Shown: in pieces, positions 1-7,918 of the stretch
Layout: the number at the start of each line of letters is the position of its first letter
Position numbering within the stretch: position 1 is the stretch's first letter
NCBI GenBank assembly: GCA_947174785.1
Contig: CAMWKG010000016.1
Location: 1-39,388 of the forward strand
Length of the DNA: 39,388 nt
Reading direction: 5' to 3'
Origin: an uncultured Mollicutes bacterium
GTDB lineage: Bacteria; Bacillota_I; Bacilli_A; Acholeplasmatales; Anaeroplasmataceae
The notes under the pieces: model-generated
The model's database searches: none
Told to the model about the DNA's origin: nothing
The model's input: only the letters and a program-made list of their open reading frames with translations
Program-made: the position numbers and the translations under genes

Positions 1-429
1 CATATTCGTTACTTTTTCGGTATTGAACGAATCAGGCAAGGTGAGTGACGTCAAGCTACTACAATTGCGGAACATACTTTCCATATTTGCGACGTTTGAG
101 GTATCAAGATAATCCAAATTGGTAATAGTCGTTAAATTTGAACATCCTATAAACCAAAAACTCGTAGATGACGGTGCTATGTTAGTTTCGATTACAACCT
201 GTTCAATCGAGCTAGCACTGCCGGACCAACTGCTGTACGCGTTATTAGTGTACGTGCTGTCAATCTGATCCGACCTTAAAGTAAGCACTCCTCCGTCTAA
301 TTTCCAATACACGGCGGTTGTTGTTGACGCGGCGTGCGCCGTAGTTTTAGACATGAACATAAAAAGAAATAGTGCAGAAATAAAACTCAAAATTATAATT
401 AATCGATGCTTTTTATCATGAATATTCAT
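1..429 (-). CDS. BspA-type DUF285 surface protein, 5' part only
   Basis: The first 143 codons of an exported protein; the rest lies beyond the left edge. The start is the ATG at 429, preceded on the minus strand by GGAGGTACACT, a strong ribosome site. Residues 1-30 form a signal peptide (basic MNIHDKKHR, a hydrophobic stretch, then AHA-A) with no lipobox cysteine, so it is not a lipoprotein. From about residue 95 the sequence has the DUF285/BspA-type leucine-rich pattern: LDTSNVANMESMF, then CSSLTSL and FNTEKVTNM. Such repeats are known from surface proteins of gut Bacillota and from Mycoplasma lipoproteins, often in adhesion or host contact. GC content is well above the neighbours and CpG is frequent, suggesting acquisition or a different selective history. 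The wall anchor, if any, is not visible. Family is fairly certain; ligand unknown. Confidence 0.85.
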   Translation of the reverse strand, partial: MNIHDKKHRLIIILSFISALFLFMFMSKTTAHAASTTTAVYWKLDGGVLTLRSDQIDSTYTNNAYSSWSGSASSIEQVVIETNIAPSSTSFWFIGCSNLTTITNLDYLDTSNVANMESMFRNCSSLTSLTLPDSFNTEKVTNM

Positions 430-840
430 AGTGTACCTCCAAGTAGTTGAGAGTATAGATATAATCACTTGATAAACTTATACTACTTTTATAATATAAA
501 TATATCATATTTGATATCATATATCAAAGAATATGAAGAAATTAAACATAAAAATTTGAAAAATTATAGTGAAAAATTCTAAAAATGGAGTTTACTGTTA
601 AGGGGCAACATAATATAAAGAAAAAATTTCTTCTGCCAAATAAAATTAATATCTTGTTTTTTTAGTAATACAAGGTTCTCATGTATTCTAAAAAATATTA
701 GAAGTTCCATCTAGTCATCTTCTATTTCCTACCACGAGGTTAAAGCCTTTTATCTATTTGTTTTTAAGGGATATGAACACGAGGTTGATTGTATTACATT
801 AAGAATAGATGAAAAATAAAGGATTCTATTTCAAAAGAAA
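430..840. other. Intergenic region, no gene recognised
   Basis: This is most of the 458-base stretch between two minus-strand genes. It holds the promoter and palindromes described for the left gene and is otherwise A+T-rich with stops in all frames. Two copies of the 9-mer CACGAGGTT occur at 733-741 and 778-786. I see no tRNA, no convincing small ORF and no riboswitch. Confidence 0.6.
499..527 (-). promoter_or_regulatory. Promoter of the BspA-type gene with overlapping palindromes
   Basis: On the minus strand a -35 TTGATA (522-527) lies 17 bases before a -10 TATATT (499-504) that has an upstream TG. The inverted repeat TTTGATAT-CAT-ATATCAAA (510-528) covers the -35, and ATATCA-TATT-TGATAT (502-517) covers the spacer and -10. 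The predicted leader is about 63 bases. The overlap suggests a repressor site; the regulator is unknown. Confidence 0.55.
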
Positions 841-882
841 AAACCTAAAAATATCTTGATATTCAGGCTTATTTTTAGGTTT
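841..882 (-). terminator. Intrinsic terminator of rlmD
   Basis: A perfect 13-base inverted repeat (AAACCTAAAAATA at 841-853, TATTTTTAGGTTT at 870-882) begins right after the rlmD stop codon. On the minus strand a T-rich run follows (complement of 832-843). Confidence 0.85.
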
Positions 883-887
883 CATTT

Positions 888-2207
888 TTATTTTCTAAGT
901 TCTAGTAATGTGATTACCTCAATATGCTTTGTCCTAGGAAAATTGTCATACCCCACTATGGATTTAATTTGATAGGAATCCTTAAATAAACTTAAATCCC
1001 TTTTTAAAGTTAAAGGATTACAAGAAATATAAATCACTGTTCTAGGCTTTAAATAGCTAATGGCATTGATAAACTGAGGCGTAGATCCTTCTCTTGGAGG
1101 ATCCATAATTAGACAATCCAGTTTTGCTCGATTCTTAGCAGCATTTGTTATATAATTTGTCGCATCATCACAAATAAAGCTGACATTTTGGATTTTGTTG
1201 ACTCTTGCATTTATATTTGCGTCTTGTACAGCTTGCTTATTGAGTTCTACTCCAATAACCTCTTTTGCATATTTAGATGCAAAAATAGAAATTGTCCCCA
1301 CTCCACAATAAGCATCTACAACAACATCTGTTTTTTCGATTTGAGCGGAATTTATGGCTAAGGAATAGAGTTTTTTCATTCCTAAGGAATTTACTTGAAA
1401 AAAGCTATTTGGAGATATTTTGAATTTATAATCACCTACTAGTTCATAAATAAATCCAGGTCCATATAGGATTTTATTTTTATCTCCTAATACTATAGAT
1501 GTATCTCTTGCATTATAATTTTGAACAATTGTAGTAATATTCAAATTCAGTTTAAGTAAATCCTTAACAACATTATTTCTTCCTGGAAACATCTCCCCAT
1601 TCGTAACTAAAACAAGCATAAGCTCTTTAGTTTGAAAGCCATAGCGAACGAGTACATGTCGCAATACACCCGTCCTTGTAGCCTCATCATAGGGCTTAAT
1701 CTTATGCTTAGATAAGATTCTATTGAGTTCTTGGATGACTTTATTAGATGCCTTAGACTGTAACATACAGTCTTCTACTGTAACAAGTCTATGAGAATAT
1801 TCCTCATAAAAGCCACAAACGACCTTCTTGGTTTTAGAAAGCTTATAGGTCATTTGGCTTTTGTTTCGATAATGTGTGGGTTCATATGTTGATATCACTT
1901 CAATTTCAGGAATATTTTTAATTCCTTGAAACAACTCTTTTATGAATTTCTTTTTTTGTTCAACCTCATAGGAATATTCCATATGCATAAACTGGCAGCC
2001 ACCACATTCCTTTTGATAGGGGCAGCCATCCTTAATACGGTGCACACTAGGCTTTAAGATTTTAGAAAGAGTAGGGTATTTTCCTTCTGTTTCAACTAAA
2101 ATATCTTCTCCTTCAATACAATCATGTATTTTATAGGTTTTATCCTTAATTTCAACTAAAGCATCTGCCTCATAGTTTACTTTTACATTTTGAAATTCTT
2201 TAAGCAT
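888..2207 (-). CDS. rlmD: 23S rRNA (uracil-5-)-methyltransferase, RlmD/RlmCD type
   Basis: A cytoplasmic SAM-dependent enzyme of the TrmA/RumA family that makes 5-methyluridine in 23S rRNA. At 439 residues it has normal length. The N-terminus (about 5-55) looks like a TRAM RNA-binding domain. Cysteines 62, 68, 71 and 147 fit the [4Fe-4S] cluster motif (CPYQKECGGC). The SAM fold shows DAYCGVGTISIFAS, then DPPREG, and the catalytic cysteine is in ISCNP (C396), with the base glutamate near the C-terminus in the TKHIE stretch. In Bacillota one enzyme (RlmCD) often modifies two positions; sequence alone cannot tell RlmD from RlmCD or from a tRNA-specific paralogue. The start at 2207 follows AGGTGGTGAGGAT. 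It is the last gene before the terminator at 841-882. Confidence 0.9.
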   Translation of the reverse strand: MLKEFQNVKVNYEADALVEIKDKTYKIHDCIEGEDILVETEGKYPTLSKILKPSVHRIKDGCPYQKECGGCQFMHMEYSYEVEQKKKFIKELFQGIKNIPEIEVISTYEPTHYRNKSQMTYKLSKTKKVVCGFYEEYSHRLVTVEDCMLQSKASNKVIQELNRILSKHKIKPYDEATRTGVLRHVLVRYGFQTKELMLVLVTNGEMFPGRNNVVKDLLKLNLNITTIVQNYNARDTSIVLGDKNKILYGPGFIYELVGDYKFKISPNSFFQVNSLGMKKLYSLAINSAQIEKTDVVVDAYCGVGTISIFASKYAKEVIGVELNKQAVQDANINARVNKIQNVSFICDDATNYITNAAKNRAKLDCLIMDPPREGSTPQFINAISYLKPRTVIYISCNPLTLKRDLSLFKDSYQIKSIVGYDNFPRTKHIEVITLLELRK

Positions 2208-2251
2208 ATCCTCACCACCTTATAATTTTTAAAAGCATTATTGTAAATTAA

Positions 2252-3805
2252 CTATAGGATTTTCGTAGTCCACTTCTCTGCATCAATGACATCATTGACT
2301 AATCCTTCATAGAATTCTTTTTCATGACATACTAAAACGATTGTTCCCTTAAATGCTAGCAAGGCTTCCTTTAAGGATTCCTTTGCTAGAACGTCTAAAT
2401 GGTTCGTAGGTTCATCTAAGATCAGTGTATTACACTCTTTAAGCATAATCTTGCACAATCTTACCTTAGCTGCTTCTCCTCCAGAGAGTACCATCATTAG
2501 GGATTCTATTTTATCCTTGTTTAATCCACAGGCAGCAAGTGCACCACGAACCTCCGCATTTGTCATAGCTGGATATTCATTCCAAACCTCATCTAAAGCC
2601 GTGTTTCTAGAATCAGATTCCTCTTGTGCAAAATAACCATAATGTATATTATAGTCTAATGTACACTCTCCTGATAAAGGAGGTAGCAAGCCTAACAGAG
2701 TTTTTAAAAGGGTTGTTTTACCTATTCCATTCGCGCCTTTAATAACAACTTTTTTTCCACGCTCTATAGTAAAGTTTAATTTAGCTGAAAGTGGTTCAGA
2801 ATACCCAATCACTAAATCCTTAGCAGTAATCACAAATTTACCTGAAGCACCACATTCCTTAAATTTAAAGTTCGGTTTAACCTGTTCTTTTGCTTTATCG
2901 ATAATTTCCATTTTATCAAGTCTTCTTTGCCTTGATTTAGCAAGATCCGTTGTTGCAACTCTTGCCTTATTTTTAGCAATAAATTCCTTTAAATCTTTGA
3001 TTTCCTTTTGCTGTTTTTCATAGGCCATATTTTGTTGTCTTTTCTTAAGTTCATACATCTGCATAAAGCCATCATAATTTCCAGTATACCGTGTAAGTGT
3101 TCCATCCTCCATATGGTAAATGACATTGATTACACTATTTAAAAATGGAACATCATGAGAAACTAAAATAAAGGCATTTTCATAATTGGCTAAATAATTT
3201 CTTAACCATGTCACCTGTGTCTCATCTAAGAAGTTGGTAGGCTCATCTAGAATTAAAATCATCGGCTGAGCAAGTAAAAGTTTTGTCAAAAGAACCTTGG
3301 AACGTTGTCCTCCTGATAAATCAGCCACATCATGGTCTAACCCAATTTCGCCAAGGCCTAAGCCATTGGCAACCTCTTCTATTTTAGCTTCCAAAGAATA
3401 AAACCCGGAGGATTCTAGTTCAGACTGAATCTCTCCTGTCTCATCAAGTAATGCATTCATTTCCTCTTCTGTACAATCACACATTTTTTCATACATTTGA
3501 TTAAGTTCTTTTTCTAAATCATACATATGCTGGAAGGCTTCTCTTAAAACCTCTCTTATGGTTTTTCCTTTTGTTAGGGTTGTATACTGATCTAAGTATC
3601 CTGTAGTTATTCTTTTACACCACTCAATTTTACCACTATCAGGACTAAGAGAACCTGTAATCATTTTTATAAACGTTGTCTTTCCTTCACCATTCAAACC
3701 AATTAATCCTACGTGTTCTCCCTTCTGTAAAACAAAGCTTGCGTTTTCTAATATGGTTCTATTTCCAAAGGAAAAGGAAACATCTGTTACCTTTAATACA
3801 CTCAT
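2252..3805 (-). CDS. ABC-F family ATPase (YbiT/YkpA-like)
   Basis: A soluble protein of 517 residues with two ABC ATPase domains and no membrane segment, typical of ABC-F proteins that act on the ribosome. Domain 1 has Walker A GLNGEGKTT, signature LSGGQRSK and Walker B ILILDEPTNFLD. Domain 2 has GANGIGKTT, LSGGEAAK and LILDEPTNHLD. A charged linker at about 250-310, rich in K, E and R, fits the P-site tRNA interaction motif region. ABC-F members include translation factors (EttA, YbiT, Uup types) and antibiotic-resistance proteins (Vga, Lsa, OptrA types). Length and motifs look like the housekeeping YbiT/YkpA branch, but resistance cannot be excluded by eye. The start follows GGAGAAATTT. It sits 17 bases after nadA and 44 bases before rlmD, probably in one transcript. 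Confidence 0.88.
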   Translation of the reverse strand: MSVLKVTDVSFSFGNRTILENASFVLQKGEHVGLIGLNGEGKTTFIKMITGSLSPDSGKIEWCKRITTGYLDQYTTLTKGKTIREVLREAFQHMYDLEKELNQMYEKMCDCTEEEMNALLDETGEIQSELESSGFYSLEAKIEEVANGLGLGEIGLDHDVADLSGGQRSKVLLTKLLLAQPMILILDEPTNFLDETQVTWLRNYLANYENAFILVSHDVPFLNSVINVIYHMEDGTLTRYTGNYDGFMQMYELKKRQQNMAYEKQQKEIKDLKEFIAKNKARVATTDLAKSRQRRLDKMEIIDKAKEQVKPNFKFKECGASGKFVITAKDLVIGYSEPLSAKLNFTIERGKKVVIKGANGIGKTTLLKTLLGLLPPLSGECTLDYNIHYGYFAQEESDSRNTALDEVWNEYPAMTNAEVRGALAACGLNKDKIESLMMVLSGGEAAKVRLCKIMLKECNTLILDEPTNHLDVLAKESLKEALLAFKGTIVLVCHEKEFYEGLVNDVIDAEKWTTKIL

Positions 3806-3822
3806 AAATTTCTCCTTAAAAT

Positions 3823-4728
3823 TTAAGATAGTCTAAACATTTCATCTAATGCTTTTTTTGCATTTACAGCTATAGTATCATCTACAAAAATCTCATTAGT
3901 TTCATGATTTAAAACTTCATAAACATCCTTTAGAGTTGTATATTTCATATCTCTACAGGACAAGCTTGGACTGGCAAGAATAAAGGTTTTATTTGGACAA
4001 GCTTGCTCCATCGCATGAATAACACCTTTTTCTGTTGCAATGATAAAAATGCTAGCCTCACTTTGAATGGCATAATCTAAAAGCTGTTTTGTAGAGCCTG
4101 CATAATCAGCAAGCTTTACTATGCTTTCTTGACATTCAGGGTGAACTAAGACCTTAGCAGCTGGATACTTTTCTTTAAGCTCTATAATTTTTTTAGGGTC
4201 TAAATGATGATGAATTGGACAACAGCCCTCCCATACGTCAAAATTCTTTCCCCCTAGCTTCATTGCATACTTACCTAAATTTTGATCTGGACAATATAAA
4301 ATGGATTCCCCTTGATCTAAATAATGATTTATAATTTTTAAGGCATTTGTAGAGGTACAGATACAATCACTTAATGCTTTTACACTTGCAGGACTATTCA
4401 CATAGGTGATAATTTTAGTATTTGGGTGCTCTTCCTTATATCTTTTTAATGCAGCAGGCGTAATCATATCTGCCATTAAGCATCCTGACTTCATCACAGG
4501 TAATAATACTTTCTTTCTAGGATTTAAAATCTTAGCGGTTTCTGCCATAAAATGAACACCACAAAATACGATGATATCAGCATTAGATTCGATAGCGATT
4601 TTAGCTAAATTAAGACTATCTCCTAAATAATCTGCAATATCTTGAATCTCAGCTTCTTGATAGTAGTGTGCTAAGATGACGGCATTTTTTTCTTTTTTTA
4701 ATCTTTTAATTTCTTCACTGTAATTCAT
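3823..4728 (-). CDS. nadA: Quinolinate synthase NadA
   Basis: Condenses iminoaspartate (from NadB) with dihydroxyacetone phosphate to give quinolinate, a step of de novo NAD synthesis. At 301 residues it is the short form. Three cysteines fit the ligands of the [4Fe-4S] cluster: C83 (SGCLMADM), C170 (EGCCPIHH) and C258 (SLSCRDMKY). Histidine H21 (AHYYQ) and the CTSTNA stretch fit the substrate site. The ATG at 4728 is preceded by AAGGAGTAAAACA, and this ribosome site includes the nadC stop codon at 4733, so the two genes are tightly coupled. The oxygen-sensitive cluster suits an anaerobe. Confidence 0.96.
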   Translation of the reverse strand: MNYSEEIKRLKKEKNAVILAHYYQEAEIQDIADYLGDSLNLAKIAIESNADIIVFCGVHFMAETAKILNPRKKVLLPVMKSGCLMADMITPAALKRYKEEHPNTKIITYVNSPASVKALSDCICTSTNALKIINHYLDQGESILYCPDQNLGKYAMKLGGKNFDVWEGCCPIHHHLDPKKIIELKEKYPAAKVLVHPECQESIVKLADYAGSTKQLLDYAIQSEASIFIIATEKGVIHAMEQACPNKTFILASPSLSCRDMKYTTLKDVYEVLNHETNEIFVDDTIAVNAKKALDEMFRLS

Positions 4729-4732
4729 TGTT

Positions 4733-5560
4733 TTACTCCTTATGAAACTTTAAGGATATATCCAAAGATTTAACAGAATGAGTTAATGCACCTACAGAAA
4801 TAAAATCTACTCCTAATCTTGATACTTCCTCAATTCTGTCTAAATTCATATTGCCAGAAGCCTCTAGCTTCTTTTTATGATTATTTTTTAATACGCATTT
4901 TAACATAAGCTCATTTGTCATATTATCTAGCATAATAATATCACATTCTGTATTTAAAGCCTCTAGAAATTGTTCATAGGTTTCTACTTCTACCTCTATT
5001 TGAACACCTGTTGTTTTTTCTTTTGCAAGAGCTACAGCCCTTGATATAGAACCAACTGCCTCAATATGATTATCCTTAATCATGACCATATCAGATAAAC
5101 AATACCGATGGTTTGTACCCCCACCATCCTTTACAGCTTGTTTTTCTAAAATTCTCAAATTAGGTGTTGTTTTTCTAGTATCTAGAATTTTGCAGTTTCC
5201 AGTTAATTTTGATACATAAGCATGTGTAGTAGTTGCAATACCACTCATTCGCTGTAAAAGATTTAAGGACACTCGTTCAGCCTTGAGTATCGTTTTAGTA
5301 TCTCCTTCTACTGTTCCTAATACTTGTTTATTTTTAACTGCAGCACCAGATTTAACAGTAAAGGATAATTTGAAGTTTCCACCAACTGCCTGAAATACCT
5401 CTTCAACAACTTCAACTCCAGAGACAATTCCATTCTCTTTTGCGATAAAATAAGCCTTAGATTGATGGCCATCAGGAATTAGATTATCTGTTGTAATATC
5501 TCCTGTTGGCATATCTTCCTTTAACGCTCTTGTGATAATATCTATAATTTCAATATGCAT
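4733..5560 (-). CDS. nadC: Quinolinate phosphoribosyltransferase NadC
   Basis: Decarboxylating enzyme that joins quinolinate to phosphoribosyl pyrophosphate, giving nicotinate mononucleotide and CO2. It is 275 residues, close to the normal length. Family motifs seen are an N-terminal EDMPTGDITTDNL stretch, the ILDTRKTTPNLR core, GGGTNHRYCLSDMVMIKDNH, the VEVE strand, DIIMLDNM, and the C-terminal GVDFISVGALTHSV that forms part of the phosphate site. The start at 5560 follows AAGGTGAAACT. It lies between nadB (9-base gap) and nadA, in the classical nadB-nadC-nadA order of Bacillota. Confidence 0.96.
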   Translation of the reverse strand: MHIEIIDIITRALKEDMPTGDITTDNLIPDGHQSKAYFIAKENGIVSGVEVVEEVFQAVGGNFKLSFTVKSGAAVKNKQVLGTVEGDTKTILKAERVSLNLLQRMSGIATTTHAYVSKLTGNCKILDTRKTTPNLRILEKQAVKDGGGTNHRYCLSDMVMIKDNHIEAVGSISRAVALAKEKTTGVQIEVEVETYEQFLEALNTECDIIMLDNMTNELMLKCVLKNNHKKKLEASGNMNLDRIEEVSRLGVDFISVGALTHSVKSLDISLKFHKE

Positions 5561-5569
5561 AGTTTCACC

Positions 5570-7078
5570 TTAATTCAATCGGAAATGACATCCAATAGAA
5601 TCCTTTCTAGCAAGTGCTTGATCAATAATCAGTAACGCAACAGTTACCATATTGATAGTTTCGTAGTAATATCTAGAAAATACTTGAATCTTTTTCAAGT
5701 TGTTATAATGCTTTGTAAGAAGCTTCTTTGCAAGAAGTAGATTTTCTTCTGTACGTACGATAAAAACATATTTACTCATTACATCTCGTATTTCTACTCT
5801 AATATCTTTGAAATTATATTTTTTATGAGTAAATACCATATCTGGTAATACAACATCAATTTTTCCAAAGGTATCTTTTTCTTTATTGATATCTTCAGCA
5901 GCTCTGCCTGCAAAAACAATACATTCAAGTAAAGAGTTAGAAGCAAGACGATTGGCTCCATGAACACCAGAATTCGCACATTCTCCTATGGCATATAAGT
6001 TTTCCATACTTGTTCTACCATAAACATCGGCATCAATTCCGCCACATAAGAAATGCTCTACAGGAGCTACTGGAATATAATCCTTAGAAATATCAATTCC
6101 ATTTTCCAAGCAATGATTATAAATTGTAGGAAATCTTTTCATTAAGAATTCCTTAGGTTGGTGTGTAATATCTAAGTATACATGATCACTCCATGTATCA
6201 AACATTTCCCTATGAATGGCTTGGGAAACAACATCACGTGGTGCAAGCTCCATACGTTCTTTATCATATTTCTCCATAAAACGGAAGCCTTCTATGTTTC
6301 TTAAAATACCACCCTCACCACGAACAGCCTCACTTATCAAAAAAGTCTTTCCAATCTGATCTTCAACATAAAAACCTGTAGGATGAAATTGAACAAATTC
6401 CATATTTTTTATTTTAACACCTGCACGATTTGCCATCGCAATTCCATCACCACAGGCAATCTTCTCATTGGTAGATTTTTTATAAATTCCACCTATTCCT
6501 CCTGTAGCTAAAATGATACGGTTTGCAAGAACATAAACTTCCTCATTGTCTGGATTAATTACAATAACTCCTAAGGCTTTATTTTCATTATGTAGGATTT
6601 CAATAGCCATTTCATTTTCAAAAACATCAATATTTTTTCTTTTGAAAAGAGCTTCTCTTAAATCTCTCATTACATGAGCACCTGTGTCATCTCCACCTGC
6701 ATGAAGAATTCTTCTACTTCTATGTCCACCCTCAAGCGTTGTTACTAAAGAACCGTCACGATTTTTATCAAACTGTACACCTAAGGATAATAGCTGATTA
6801 ATGTGCTTGCCGGCCTCCTCAACTAATATCCTAGTTGCCTCTGAATCATTTAAATATCCTCCAGCGCGCAAAGTATCCTCATAGTGTTCTTTTATTTTTG
6901 CCTCATCCCAAACAACCTCAGCAGCAATACCACCTTGAGCTAAATTTGAAGAGCCTCTTTCAATAGTATCTTTTATAAATAAGCCTATATGTAAATTTGT
7001 ATCTAGGGTTAACGCAGCATAAATGCCAGCAAGTCCACCACCTAGTATTACAACATCAAATTGCTTGATTTCCTTCAT
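5570..7078 (-). CDS. nadB: L-aspartate oxidase NadB
   Basis: FAD enzyme that oxidises L-aspartate to iminoaspartate, the substrate of NadA; in anaerobes fumarate is the likely electron acceptor. The FAD fold is at the N-terminus (VVILGGGLAGIYAAL), followed by SNLAQGGIAAE, the HRSRRILHAGGD stretch, FVQFHPTGFY, RGEGGILRN, LAPRDVVSQAI and the FAD-tail motif HGANRLASNSLLE. The C-terminal helical domain is complete. I chose the ATG at 7078 (502 residues) over the in-frame ATG at 7108: the latter falls inside the -10 box of the predicted promoter at 7107-7135, while 7078 has AAGGAAAG upstream and starts just before the FAD fold, as homologues do. It is the first gene of the nadBCA operon. Confidence 0.95.
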   Translation of the reverse strand: MKEIKQFDVVILGGGLAGIYAALTLDTNLHIGLFIKDTIERGSSNLAQGGIAAEVVWDEAKIKEHYEDTLRAGGYLNDSEATRILVEEAGKHINQLLSLGVQFDKNRDGSLVTTLEGGHRSRRILHAGGDDTGAHVMRDLREALFKRKNIDVFENEMAIEILHNENKALGVIVINPDNEEVYVLANRIILATGGIGGIYKKSTNEKIACGDGIAMANRAGVKIKNMEFVQFHPTGFYVEDQIGKTFLISEAVRGEGGILRNIEGFRFMEKYDKERMELAPRDVVSQAIHREMFDTWSDHVYLDITHQPKEFLMKRFPTIYNHCLENGIDISKDYIPVAPVEHFLCGGIDADVYGRTSMENLYAIGECANSGVHGANRLASNSLLECIVFAGRAAEDINKEKDTFGKIDVVLPDMVFTHKKYNFKDIRVEIRDVMSKYVFIVRTEENLLLAKKLLTKHYNNLKKIQVFSRYYYETINMVTVALLIIDQALARKDSIGCHFRLN

Positions 7079-7106
7079 AACGATCACTTTCCTTAAAAAC
7101 CAATTC

Positions 7107-7135
7107 ATTATAACATAAAACGCCTTAATAGTAAA
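7107..7135 (-). promoter_or_regulatory. Promoter of nadBCA
   Basis: On the minus strand TTTACT (7130-7135), a 17-base spacer and a perfect TATAAT (7107-7112). The predicted start of transcription is near 7100, giving a leader of about 22 bases before the ATG at 7078. The -35 lies inside the inverted repeat at 7121-7147. Confidence 0.7.
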
Positions 7136-7147
7136 ACTATTAAAGCG
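7121..7147 (-). terminator. Hairpin after the Smr gene, overlapping the nadB promoter
   Basis: Arms CGCCTTAATAGT (7121-7132) and ACTATTAAAGCG (7136-7147) form a 12-base-pair stem with one G-U pair in the minus-strand RNA and a 3-base loop, followed by TTTTAT. It begins 17 bases after the Smr stop codon, so it may end the upstream transcript. It also covers the -35 box of nadB and could be a repressor site. Both readings are inference. Confidence 0.55.
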
Positions 7148-7163
7148 CTAAAAAAGACAAATT

Positions 7164-7484
7164 CTATAAAAGAACAATAATCTCACCTTTATTATAGTTT
7201 CCTTTAGGAATGAGCTCATGTCCCTTTAATGAATGATACTTAGGATTGAACATATCTACTTCATTTCCTTCTAGAAATCCCTTGACCTGATTCTTATCCT
7301 TTAATTCACTGAGACGTTCCAAAACAGCAGTTTTAATCTTATGGGTACCACCTGTACTACCATAGCCAACAATTAAGCATAAAACACGCTCCTTAGAAGC
7401 TCTGGCAAGCTTGATATTTTCCATAAGGTTATAACAAGCAGTCTCTACCGTTTCATTCTTTAAATGCAAATCAACGGTATACAT
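7164..7484 (-). CDS. Smr-domain protein, small
   Basis: A single-domain protein of 106 residues. The opening TVDLHLKNETVETA resembles the DLHG...EA motif of Smr domains (without the glycine after H), and LCLIVGYGSTGGTHKIK matches the second motif, usually HGxGxGxLK-like, here with Y replacing H. Smr domains are known to bind or nick nucleic acid; MutS2 and stand-alone forms act in ribosome rescue or DNA repair. The altered motif residues mean nuclease activity is uncertain. Its ATG at 7484 shares a base with the flavin-reductase stop (TAATG), with GGAG seven bases upstream, so translation is coupled. Confidence 0.65.
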   Translation of the reverse strand: MYTVDLHLKNETVETACYNLMENIKLARASKERVLCLIVGYGSTGGTHKIKTAVLERLSELKDKNQVKGFLEGNEVDMFNPKYHSLKGHELIPKGNYNKGEIIVLL

Positions 7485-7918
7485 TATAATTCTCCATAAT
7501 GTAAGAAATCATTTCCACACTCTGAACCCTTCTTAATACGTACATAAATGAGCTGATCCTCTTCAATTTCTTTTAAATGAAGAATATCAATAACCTCACA
7601 CTCCATCATACGTGCTGAGTGTGGAATCAAGAGAATTGAACCCTTTTGTTCAACTTCAACTCCTTTAAATTTATCTGCTGAAGCAGAATGATTTTCTCCA
7701 AAATGTAGAGCAATATCCTTTTGATTTTTACTCATTATGGAAATTCCAATTTGATCTCCAACCTCTAAATGCTTTCCTGTATCACTTTGTGCTCCTAATA
7801 GGCAGACCATTTTATCATAATCCACCTGCATGCACCAGGCACAGGACATCCCATATTTCACTTTTTTCTTCTCATAAGCAATTACACTTACACTATAATC
7901 TAATGCACTAAATCCCAT
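7484..7918 (-). CDS. Flavin reductase-like FMN-binding protein
   Basis: A protein of 144 residues of the split-barrel flavin reductase-like family. It opens with an ALDYSVSVIAYEKK strand, then YGMSCAWCMQVDYDKMVCLLG (the flavin-binding region; substrates use the AWCMQV turn), SDTGKHLEVGDQIGISIMS, and a C-terminal EVIDILHLKEIE strand common to this family. Members pass electrons from NAD(P)H to FMN or act as rubredoxin-linked flavoproteins in anaerobes. It starts at 7918, 11 bases inside the end of the SDR gene, and shares its stop with the start of the Smr gene. A redox role with the neighbouring SDR protein is possible but unproven. Confidence 0.8.
   Translation of the reverse strand: MGFSALDYSVSVIAYEKKKVKYGMSCAWCMQVDYDKMVCLLGAQSDTGKHLEVGDQIGISIMSKNQKDIALHFGENHSASADKFKGVEVEQKGSILLIPHSARMMECEVIDILHLKEIEEDQLIYVRIKKGSECGNDFLHYGEL

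Noticed and set aside
7079-7108. Ten extra N-terminal residues for NadB from the ATG at 7108
   Set aside because: The ATG lies in the -10 box of the nadB promoter and lacks a ribosome site.
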